Assembly (NCBI GenBank): GCA_052066835.1
Contig: JBQHRJ010000005.1
Reading direction: 5' to 3' (one strand)
Source: UBA2821 sp902763335
Lineage (GTDB): Bacteria; Bacillota; Clostridia; Lachnospirales; Lachnospiraceae
Length of the DNA stretch: 64,000 nt
The position numbers and the translations under genes were made by a program. This document shows positions 8,196-14,860 of the stretch, in pieces. Below the pieces are notes generated by a model. It did no database searches and was not told the DNA's origin. It saw only the letters and a program-made list of their open reading frames with translations. Positions within the stretch are counted from its first letter, which is position 1. Every line of letters starts with the position of its first letter.

Positions 8196-8729
8196 ATGTT
8201 CAAGAAGATATACCGAATAATGCTAACGGCGAATTCGCTTATACTGTTTGTGATTATTTATCTCATCAAAAAGAAAATACAAATACCATTTAGTGTTTTT
8301 AAATCAGAATATTGTTCATATTTGATTTATTTTGCACTTGCGGTTATATTTTCAGCCCTATGTTTGTATATAGCTAGATTCTTACCAAGAGAAATAATAA
8401 CAGGAGGAGTGCAACAGGTCGAGTCGGCAAGTGGCTCATATCTTCCAAGTTATTTAGGATACTTCTTTGTAGCCTTAAGTATAGAGGATGTTGAGACTTT
8501 TGTATGTGCAGGGATAGTTATTTTTCTTTTCACATATTTTTCTCAAGCACAGATTTTTAATCCAATGTTCTTACTTTTTGGATACAAATTTTATGTTGTT
8601 GATATTGAAGAACAGATAACATTTTTTGTGATTTCCAAGAGAAGTATATTATCGATTAAAGATTTGGAATTTACGGATCTTAGACGTATAAACAACTATA
8701 CCTATATTGATGAATGGAGGAAACGTTAA
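8196..8729 (+). CDS. Membrane protein resembling KwaA (Kiwa defence)
   Basis: A 177-residue integral membrane protein with about four hydrophobic segments (residues ~8-24, ~40-58, ~88-108, ~112-135) and a soluble C-terminus containing LFGYKFYVVDIE and RRINNYTYID. The start at 8196 has a strong AAGGGGGGAG site. The gene abuts the next one: its TAA is at 8727-8729 and the next ATG is at 8730. In Kiwa systems a small four-helix membrane protein (KwaA) is encoded just before a DUF4868 protein (KwaB), and KwaA is thought to sense membrane change at phage infection. The size, topology, order and next gene fit; the sequence match to KwaA is by memory and moderate. An unrelated small membrane protein is the alternative. 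Confidence 0.55.
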   Translation: MFKKIYRIMLTANSLILFVIIYLIKKKIQIPFSVFKSEYCSYLIYFALAVIFSALCLYIARFLPREIITGGVQQVESASGSYLPSYLGYFFVALSIEDVETFVCAGIVIFLFTYFSQAQIFNPMFLLFGYKFYVVDIEEQITFFVISKRSILSIKDLEFTDLRRINNYTYIDEWRKR

Positions 8730-9563
8730 ATGGATTATTTGATTGCGAAAATAAAGAAGGAAAAAGAAAATCCATATGAAAAATTGTGGAGCGGAGAAAA
8801 TGAAGTATATGCAATGCCCCTTGATTTGGATGGAGCTATACCATATGAAGCTAGCAGGGAGTTAGATGATGATGAATGGTTCAAAATAGAAAATTTTACA
8901 GAACAAGAATTTTGCATTGATATTCTGAAAAGTGAGTTTAGAACCACAGATTATCCAGAGGCAAATAAATCAAAAACAAGCACAATAGAATTTATTTGTG
9001 ATTACAGAGATAATGTATACTTTTTCCAAAGAATTTTAAAAACTAGTCTGCTTGTACAGAAGAGATTAACATTAGGTGACAATATATCTCTTGATAGTGG
9101 AGAAAAAAGTATAGTAATAAATGATGTCCCAGATGCAATATTCGTTGAAGAATCTAATATTTTATATTTTAAGAAATTGCAGAGGATATCAGCAATATTT
9201 AATGGAATTGAGGAACTTTACAAAGAAGCAACTAATGAAGAAACGGAAAGTTTTGTTGAAAATGACTTTATACAACTGGGGGATGGCTATGGAGTGGATA
9301 AGATTAAGACTATGAATAGAAAACGTATAGCTATGGCAATGGAAACACTGAAATCTTTCAACAAAAAGCAGCGTAAAGAAGTGTTGGATTACACACACAA
9401 ATATTATCCACATTTAAAATATCAGAGTAAAGAAGGCGTTTTTACTGTAGATAATGAAGATGAGATGAAGTATTTGCTTTGGGGAATTGAGCAGAGGTAT
9501 TATACAACACCAATTACAAAGGAAAACAGGGTTGCAAATTCTGTATCGAAACTAGAACCATAA
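8730..9563 (+). CDS. DUF4868 / KwaB-like protein (Kiwa defence)
   Basis: A 277-residue soluble protein without signal peptide or membrane segment. The pattern VYFFQRILK, then VINDVPDAIFVEESNILYFKK, then RISAIFNGIEELYKEA, and a tail ending YYTTPITKENRVANS, matches the layout of DUF4868 proteins such as KwaB. In that family a beta-rich half is followed by a helical half. KwaB is the cytosolic effector of Kiwa and works with the membrane protein KwaA to block phage DNA replication. The start is ATG 8730 with GGAGG 9 bases upstream, immediately after the stop of the KwaA-like gene. The placement in a Tn916-type element supports a defence cargo role. The main doubt is that the family call comes from pattern memory, not a profile search. 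Confidence 0.6.
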   Translation: MDYLIAKIKKEKENPYEKLWSGENEVYAMPLDLDGAIPYEASRELDDDEWFKIENFTEQEFCIDILKSEFRTTDYPEANKSKTSTIEFICDYRDNVYFFQRILKTSLLVQKRLTLGDNISLDSGEKSIVINDVPDAIFVEESNILYFKKLQRISAIFNGIEELYKEATNEETESFVENDFIQLGDGYGVDKIKTMNRKRIAMAMETLKSFNKKQRKEVLDYTHKYYPHLKYQSKEGVFTVDNEDEMKYLLWGIEQRYYTTPITKENRVANSVSKLEP

Positions 9564-9627
9564 TATATACATAGCGGCGTAGCTCCAGCGTTTACAAAGC
9601 AGGAGTCATCCCCTTGGCAATGTTGAG

Positions 9628-9720
9628 ATGTTTGAACTGTCGCAAAATTTGCGACAGTTCAAACTGAAGGAGGAAAAGATACCGAAAGAGATAGAGAATA
9701 TTATGTATGGAATGAGATAA
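9628..9720 (+). pseudogene. Short gene remnant containing a 35-bp palindrome
   Basis: An ATG at 9628 opens 30 codons (MFELSQNLRQF..., ending IENIMYGMR) to a TAA at 9718-9720. No ribosome binding site precedes it, and the first codons are the palindrome itself. It resembles the surviving C-terminal end of a longer gene. A terminator follows at once. I do not recognise the family. Confidence 0.3.
9630..9664. repeat. Perfect 35-bp palindrome
   Basis: The 17-base arm beginning GTTTGAACTGTCGC is repeated exactly in inverse after a single central A, giving 34 paired bases. It lies in the space between the Kiwa-like genes and int. Perfect symmetry of this length suggests a binding site, a recombination or cruciform site, or a fixed hairpin. 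It is not followed by a T-run, so it is not a terminator. Confidence 0.85.
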
Positions 9721-9726
9721 TGTTTT

Positions 9727-9754
9727 AAGAAGGTTGAAATATACCTTCTTTTTT
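9727..9754 (+). terminator. Rho-independent terminator
   Basis: AAGAAGGT (9727-9734) pairs with ACCTTCTT (9743-9750), loop of 8 bases, then a run of T. It ends the cargo transcription unit just before copy 2 of the direct repeat. Confidence 0.75.
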
Positions 9755-9761
9755 CTGCCCA

Positions 9762-9813
9762 ATTTAGTAATTAGCTTTTTTCAACCCAAATGTATTGTGT
9801 AAAGAGCAGATGA
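9762..9813 (+). repeat. 52-bp direct repeat, copy 2
   Basis: Near-identical to 5255-5306, sharing CAACCCAAATGTATTGTG and the ATTTAGTAA...AGCTTTTTT part. No gene starts after this copy, while copy 1 forms the leader of the 5311 gene. This suggests copy 2 was left by a duplication or insertion. Confidence 0.8.
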
Positions 9814-9943
9814 GAACTTACAAAGAGATACAAGAAAATTTGCAATCAGCTTTTTAAGTCTCCAAGTACTTAATAGAGGATGAATCAAACATATCAAGTA
9901 CTTGAGAAATTCTAAAAAAGTTGAGGAAAGAAGAGGCCTGACG

Positions 9944-9952
9944 TGTTATACT
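9944..9952 (+). promoter_or_regulatory. Extended -10 promoter for int
   Basis: TG-T-TATACT at 9944-9952 is an extended -10 element. A TTGAGG lies 20 bases upstream of the hexamer, too far for a normal -35. Transcription from here would give a ~200-nt leader before int, containing the long hairpin at 9965-10021. Confidence 0.4.
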
Positions 9953-9964
9953 ATGTAATACAGT

Positions 9965-10021
9965 GTCACAATGAATTATGCACATTGTACTTGTATAAGA
10001 TGTGCGTAATTCATTAGTGAC
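9965..10021 (+). repeat. Long imperfect hairpin in the int leader
   Basis: GTCAC-AATGAATTATGCACA on the left pairs with TGTGCGTAATTCATT-A-GTGAC on the right: about 20 pairs with one mismatch and one bulge, 16-base loop. After it, 10036-10112 is crowded with GCAATT/AATTGC motifs in both directions. Either integrase/excisionase arm sites or an mRNA structure controlling int are possible. Nothing else was seen in this 9.6-10.15 kb gap. Confidence 0.55.
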
Positions 10022-10156
10022 CTAAACGATATGAGCAAGTAGCAATTTGCTTATGCAAATTTGCGGATTGCGAATGTCGTTTGAATTGCGAGAATTGCGT
10101 AGCAATGTAGCAATTCAGTATTTATGCCATGTCACGCCCTGATGTGGAGGTAGAAA

Positions 10157-11356
10157 ATGAGCACAAAAAGACGTGACAACAAAGGAAGGGTTCTTTTGAA
10201 TGGAGAAATCCAGGAAGAATCCGGAAGATATCGTTATCGATATATTGATATCTTAGGTAAAAGAAGAGAGCTTTATAGTTGGAGACTTACCGAGGCAGAT
10301 CCAACACCTGCGGGTAGGCGAAGGGACAAGTCACTTCGTGAAAAAGAGGAAGCGGCAATGCTCTTACAGTTCAAGGGAATATCTGGTTCAGATATGACAG
10401 TTCTTGATTTGGTGGAACGATATATTTCCCTTAAGACAGGAGTGAAGAAGTCCACACAGCACGGGTACCAAACTGTGATAAGTAATTTGAAGAAAGAGCC
10501 GTTTGCACTTAGGAGAATTGATTCTATCAAGATTTCAGATGCAAAGCTTTTTCTAATCCATTTGCAACGAGAAAAAGGGATGAGCTACAGTTCGATTCAC
10601 AACATCAGAGGTGTGCTTAGACCGGCATTTCAGTTGGCAGTAGATGATGACCTTATTATGAAAAATCCTTTTGGATTTGAGATGGGTACTGTGATTCAAA
10701 ACGATAGCAAGAAACGAGAGGCAATCACCACAGAAGAGAAGGAGAATTTTTTAGTTTTCGTGAGAGCAGACAATCATTATAAGCAGTACTATGATGCGTT
10801 TTGTCTATTGTTTGCAACGGGACTTCGAATCTCAGAATTCTGTGGACTTACAACCAGAGATTTGGATTTCAAGAATAAGGTGATTCATGTGAATAAGCAG
10901 TTGGTTCGTCATAGCGATATGGAATACTATATTGAGACAACCAAGACTTCCAGTGGTAAGAGAGATTTTCCAATGGATGATGAAATCGAAGTGATTTGCA
11001 AACGTATTATTCAGAATCGTAGAAAACCAAAGGTTGAGAAAGTAATCAAAGGTGCATCTGGTTTTCTGTTCTATGACAAGAATGATATGCCGCGAGTAGC
11101 ACTACATTGGGAGAAGTATTTCGAGTATGCTGTGAATAAGTACAATCGAACACATAAGGTTCTAATGCCTAAGATAACCCCTCATGTTTGCAGACACACA
11201 TTCTGCAGTGAGAAGGCGAAAGAAGGTATGAATCCGAAGGCACTTCAGTATCTGATGGGACATTCAGACATTGCTGTTACATTGAATGTTTATACTCATA
11301 TGGGACTGGATGATGCACGTAAGGAACTAGAGAAAATGAGAGCGGTGAATCAGTAA
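10157..11356 (+). CDS. int: Tn916-family tyrosine integrase
   Basis: A 399-residue tyrosine recombinase, the same length class as Tn916 Int. The N-terminus (STKRRDNKGRVL, GRYRYRYID, YSWRL) is the AP2-like arm-binding domain seen in Tn916 Int. The core-binding SAM-like domain follows at about 85-170, then the catalytic domain. Catalytic residues are all present: Arg224 in TGLRISEF, Lys at about 263, His343 and Arg346 in HVCRHTF, His369 in MGHSD, and nucleophile Tyr379 in NVYTH. These numbers nearly equal those of Tn916 Int. It has GGAGG 10 bases before the ATG. It catalyses excision and integration of the element with Xis. Its stop lies about 165 bp before the next chromosomal gene, so the element end must be in that gap. 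Confidence 0.95.
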   Translation: MSTKRRDNKGRVLLNGEIQEESGRYRYRYIDILGKRRELYSWRLTEADPTPAGRRRDKSLREKEEAAMLLQFKGISGSDMTVLDLVERYISLKTGVKKSTQHGYQTVISNLKKEPFALRRIDSIKISDAKLFLIHLQREKGMSYSSIHNIRGVLRPAFQLAVDDDLIMKNPFGFEMGTVIQNDSKKREAITTEEKENFLVFVRADNHYKQYYDAFCLLFATGLRISEFCGLTTRDLDFKNKVIHVNKQLVRHSDMEYYIETTKTSSGKRDFPMDDEIEVICKRIIQNRRKPKVEKVIKGASGFLFYDKNDMPRVALHWEKYFEYAVNKYNRTHKVLMPKITPHVCRHTFCSEKAKEGMNPKALQYLMGHSDIAVTLNVYTHMGLDDARKELEKMRAVNQ

Positions 11357-11451
11357 AATACACCTCGATTTGTACACCTTTCGTACACCTTTTGCCCGAA
11401 AAAATGAGGGAAAATTTAAGAAAAAATGAAAAAATACAAAAAATGAAACTG

Positions 11452-11493
11452 ATTTTATTGGGTTTCACAGAATACCCGTAAACCCAGTAAAAT
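11452..11493. repeat. Inverted repeat near the likely right end of the element
   Basis: ATTTTATTGGGTTT (11452-11465) and AAACCCAGTAAAAT (11480-11493) pair at 13 of 14 positions. It lies 96 bp after int. It may be a bidirectional terminator or part of the integrase-bound end. The true attachment site cannot be fixed without the left end, which lies outside the window or is not recognisable. Confidence 0.6.
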
Positions 11494-11520
11494 TAACACT
11501 TTGAAAGGTTATAAAAAGAT

Positions 11521-12063
11521 ATGAAAAAGAAGATTAAAGTCCTTTTCCTGTGCCACGGCAATATCTGCCGTTCACCAATGTCCGAGTTCGTTCTAAAGGA
11601 CATGGTAGAACGCCGCGGCATGATTCAACAATTTGAAATCGCATCAGCTGCCACATCCACAGAGGAGATATGGAATGGCAGGGGCAATCCGATATATCCG
11701 CCAGCACAGGCAGAACTTAAGAAGCATGGTATAGGAAAAACTGCATACACGAATTTTGCAGGTAAACGTGCGAGACAGGTTACAGAGCAGGATTATCATG
11801 AGTATGATTATCTCCTGTGTGCGGACGCGAACAATGTAAGGAATACAGAGAGAATCACAGGAACGGATATTCAGAACAGGATACATTTACTTATGGATTT
11901 TGCAGACATGTCTAACTGGGATAATAGAGATGGGATTATACATTCTTCCGGAAGGTCCATTGCAGATCCTTGGTATACCAACAGATTCGATGAAACCTAC
12001 AGGGATATTGTAGAAGGATGTAAGGGGTTTTTAGAATATCTTGAGTACAAGTCTGTTATTTAA
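11521..12063 (+). CDS. Low-molecular-weight protein-tyrosine phosphatase
   Basis: A 180-residue member of the LMW-PTP/ArsC-like fold. The P-loop CHGNICRS places nucleophile Cys11 and Arg17 near the N-terminus, and the general-acid Asp149 lies in ADPWY. It hydrolyses phosphotyrosine on proteins; in Firmicutes such enzymes counter tyrosine kinases of polysaccharide synthesis or act in stress responses. The start at 11521 has only a weak site (AAAGG 16 bases before). This is the first gene outside the Tn916-type element. No kinase partner is in the window. The assignment is firm; the substrate is unknown. Confidence 0.92.
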   Translation: MKKKIKVLFLCHGNICRSPMSEFVLKDMVERRGMIQQFEIASAATSTEEIWNGRGNPIYPPAQAELKKHGIGKTAYTNFAGKRARQVTEQDYHEYDYLLCADANNVRNTERITGTDIQNRIHLLMDFADMSNWDNRDGIIHSSGRSIADPWYTNRFDETYRDIVEGCKGFLEYLEYKSVI

Positions 12064-12149
12064 TAGTATGCAGGTGTTAAATGGGCGCTATGGACTAGCT
12101 ACTTAATTGTTAAAGAATAACAAAAAAGTCAAATAAAATCCACTATCTA

Positions 12150-12179
12150 CTAGCAAAAATCACAAAAACAGTGTATAAT
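12150..12179 (+). promoter_or_regulatory. Probable promoter of the GGDEF-TIR-cyclase operon
   Basis: A perfect TATAAT lies at 12174-12179, 38 bp before the TTG start of the first operon gene. The -35 region (about 12151-12156, TAGCAA) is weak, which would suit activator-dependent expression. The 150-bp gap before it contains nothing else I can assign. Confidence 0.4.
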
Positions 12180-12216
12180 AAATGCAATAAAACAACAGAT
12201 AGCAGAGGTATTTGTA

Positions 12217-14022
12217 TTGACGAATTTTTTGATTGTATCTAAGGCAGACGGGTTAAGTGAATACAGTAAGATAGCCGTTGAATATGGTGTCGGGTATGAA
12301 TATAATGATTTTTTTAATCCGGAAGTTTTGGATGATGCAGAGCTGCAGGACAGTATAATAAATAAATATCGTGAAAGCAAAGTGCCTGAATATTGTACAA
12401 TGCATGGTGCTTTTTTTGACGTTATACCGTTTAGCTATGACAGCAGGATACGGGCAGTGTCAGAAGAGAGAATGATACAGAGTATGGAGATTGCAAGGCG
12501 TATCGGAGCTAAAGCGGTCGTGTTTCATACGAATGCAAATCCGTTTCTTACGTCGGAAAAGTATATAGAACAGATGGTTTTGGCAACTTCAGAATTTGTG
12601 GGGAAGCTGCTTGATGAATACAGGGATATTAATATTTATCTTGAAAATATGTTTGACAGTTCACCGGATATATTAAGAAAGATATCAGAGCGGCTTGTGA
12701 AATATCCGAATTATGGAATATGTTTTGATTATGCACATGCATCCATATCACCCACACCGATAGATGTATGGGTGGAAAGTATAGGAAAGTATGTCAGGCA
12801 TATCCATATAAATGACAATGATTTAAAGAATGATTTGCATCTTGCAGTTGGTACGGGAAAGATTGACTGGGAACGGTTCAGGATATATTATTATAAATAT
12901 TTTAGGGAGTGTACGGTTTTGATAGAGACGGATTCTCCGGCAAATCAGGTCAAATCGCTTAAATATATCAGGACATTATTAGATATGGATTCTTCAGAGA
13001 AACGGAGCGTGAAGGATATGGTATTAAAGAAATATATTTCAGGCGCAGAGGAGATGATGGAGAGCATATTCCATTATATGACAGAGCTGCTTGAGGAGAA
13101 AAAATTTTCAAATACGGTGGGGATACTTACAGAGCTTGGAAGCACTATAGCTAACGCGGACAGAGCGTCATTCTGGTTCTGGGATAAACAGGATAAGCAG
13201 TACTGGACGCTTGCAGCCACGGGGAATGACAGGATAGTTATACCTGAGGGAACAGGAATTGTCGGAAAAACGATTCAGGAGGACAAGGTCATTATCACAA
13301 ATAATCCCTATGAGGAAGATTTCTTCAATCCTGAAGTGGACAAAAAGACGGGATATAAGTCAAAGTCCATTCTATGTATACCGGTTGAGAATACTTCAGG
13401 TGAAGTGGTTGGAGCATTTCAGGTGCTTAATAAATTTGATGAAAATGGAGATGACGGGCTGTTTGATAATGGGGATGCAAGGAGACTTACACTGGTCGCT
13501 GCATTTTGTGAGAAGACGCTTGAATCGTATATGTTATATAATGAAGCCATGGTGGATGAGCTGACAAAGCTTCCTAACAGATATGCATTTTATGAATATT
13601 ACAATAAGAAAGCAGTCAAATTTATGGAAGACAGGGATATGTGGGTTATAATGTGCGATATAGACCATTTTAAAATGGTTAATGATACATACGGACACAA
13701 TAACGGTGACTTTATTTTGAAAAATGTGGCTGCCATATTAAATGAATCGGTATCAGAAGATAATATAGTGGTCAGATGGGGTGGAGAAGAATTTGTATTT
13801 ATTGTGAGTGGAAGCAATCTTGAAGAGGTTAAACAGTTTGCAGACAGTATAAGAAAAGATATAGAGAAACATGAGTTTAATACCGGAAAAGAGATAATAA
13901 ATATAACGATGTCCTTTGGCGTGAGCAGGGCAGATAAGAATGTTACCATAGAAGAAAACGTGCATCGTGCCGATGACAGGTTATATATGGCGAAGAATTC
14001 CGGAAGGAACAGAGTTGTATAG
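12217..14022 (+). CDS. TIM-barrel (sugar isomerase/AP-endonuclease-like) - GAF - GGDEF diguanylate cyclase
   Basis: A 601-residue fusion. Residues 1-265 form a xylose-isomerase/EndoIV-like TIM barrel with metal-ligand-type motifs: MHGAFFD, VFHTN, IYLENM, CFDYAHA, HIHINDND and ETDSP. Residues about 285-430 form a GAF sensor domain, with IVGKTIQEDK and SILCIPVENTSGEVVGAFQVLN. Residues about 435-601 are a GGDEF domain with active-site GGEEF at 522-526, so it should make cyclic di-GMP from two GTP. The RxxD inhibitory site before GGEEF is absent (VSED region), so product inhibition is unlikely. There is no membrane segment. The start is TTG 12217 with AGAGG 8 bases upstream. It is 14 bp before the TIR gene. 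A TIM barrel fused to a diguanylate cyclase is rare and may sense a sugar or its own reaction product. Confidence 0.85.
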   Translation: MTNFLIVSKADGLSEYSKIAVEYGVGYEYNDFFNPEVLDDAELQDSIINKYRESKVPEYCTMHGAFFDVIPFSYDSRIRAVSEERMIQSMEIARRIGAKAVVFHTNANPFLTSEKYIEQMVLATSEFVGKLLDEYRDINIYLENMFDSSPDILRKISERLVKYPNYGICFDYAHASISPTPIDVWVESIGKYVRHIHINDNDLKNDLHLAVGTGKIDWERFRIYYYKYFRECTVLIETDSPANQVKSLKYIRTLLDMDSSEKRSVKDMVLKKYISGAEEMMESIFHYMTELLEEKKFSNTVGILTELGSTIANADRASFWFWDKQDKQYWTLAATGNDRIVIPEGTGIVGKTIQEDKVIITNNPYEEDFFNPEVDKKTGYKSKSILCIPVENTSGEVVGAFQVLNKFDENGDDGLFDNGDARRLTLVAAFCEKTLESYMLYNEAMVDELTKLPNRYAFYEYYNKKAVKFMEDRDMWVIMCDIDHFKMVNDTYGHNNGDFILKNVAAILNESVSEDNIVVRWGGEEFVFIVSGSNLEEVKQFADSIRKDIEKHEFNTGKEIINITMSFGVSRADKNVTIEENVHRADDRLYMAKNSGRNRVV

Positions 14023-14036
14023 AAGGAGGAGTTTTT

Positions 14037-14831
14037 ATGAATTCTGTATTTATTAGCTACAGTTCAAAAAACAACACAGAGGTATGTGAGATTACCAAAA
14101 TGTTTGATAAATATGGAATTTCATACTGGAAGGCACCGGAGATGATATCTGCCGGATCAAATTATGCGAGGGAGATACCGCGTGTGATAACAGAGTGCCC
14201 TGTGTTTTTATTAGTCATTTCAAACGATTCACAGCAGTCTGTGTGGGTGGAAAAGGAAATTGATTTTGCCATAAACAGTAAAAAGACTATCGTTCCGTTG
14301 AAGATAGAAGAAGTGGAATTGAATGATATGTTTAAATTTTACTTGAATAATGTTCAGACTATAAGTTATTCAGAGGGCAGGGGAGAGGCATTAAAAAAAT
14401 TAAGAGAACGTATAAGTGAGCTGATAAATATCCAGCCGATAAATGCTGTGGAAGATAAAGACAGGGTTGAAGTTGAAAAGGACCGTCTGAGACAGCACAG
14501 GGCAAGGAGAATCATGGGCTTGAATCCACAGCCGGTTTCGTGTAAATATTGTGACGGAGAGCTTGAACTTATAAGAAACGGTGTGTATAAATGCAGAAAA
14601 TGCGGTAAGGAAAATTATGACTATTTCAGGACTGTCAGGAACTATCTTGAAAAGGCAGGTCCGAGTTCGAAGTTAGAAATTCAAAAAGCGACAGGAGTTC
14701 CTAGAGCGAGTATTGATTATTTTCTGAGGCAGGAACAGCTTGAGATACCTAAAAACAGCAATATAAGATTAAGGTGTGCCAAGTGTGGGGCACCCATAAG
14801 GACAGGATATTTGTGTGACAACTGCAAGTGA
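14037..14831 (+). CDS. TIR-domain protein with two zinc ribbons
   Basis: A 264-residue soluble protein. Residues 1-130 form a TIR domain: FISYSSKNN, the YWKAPEMISAG loop, VFLLVISNDS and VWVEKEIDFA. Glu74 sits where NAD-cleaving bacterial TIR domains have their catalytic Glu. After a basic helical linker come a zinc ribbon (Cys169/172/186/189), a winged-helix-like segment (about 195-240, LEIQKATGVPRASIDYFLRQ) and a second ribbon-like pair (Cys247/250/260/263). The C-terminal part could bind nucleic acid or a partner. No cyclic-nucleotide-binding or SLOG/STING domain is visible. Ribosome site is GGAGGAG. It is the middle gene of an operon: 14 bp after a diguanylate cyclase and about 30 bp before a class III cyclase. 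NADase activity and a signal-triggered effector role are inferences. Confidence 0.85.
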   Translation: MNSVFISYSSKNNTEVCEITKMFDKYGISYWKAPEMISAGSNYAREIPRVITECPVFLLVISNDSQQSVWVEKEIDFAINSKKTIVPLKIEEVELNDMFKFYLNNVQTISYSEGRGEALKKLRERISELINIQPINAVEDKDRVEVEKDRLRQHRARRIMGLNPQPVSCKYCDGELELIRNGVYKCRKCGKENYDYFRTVRNYLEKAGPSSKLEIQKATGVPRASIDYFLRQEQLEIPKNSNIRLRCAKCGAPIRTGYLCDNCK

Positions 14832-14860
14832 TGGCGTCTGCGGAATCAGAGAGGATTAGT

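Noticed and set aside
8105..8293. Short open frame between the DUF4143 ATPase and the KwaA-like gene
   Set aside because: It overlaps the ATPase end and the better-supported KwaA-like gene, and has no family resemblance.
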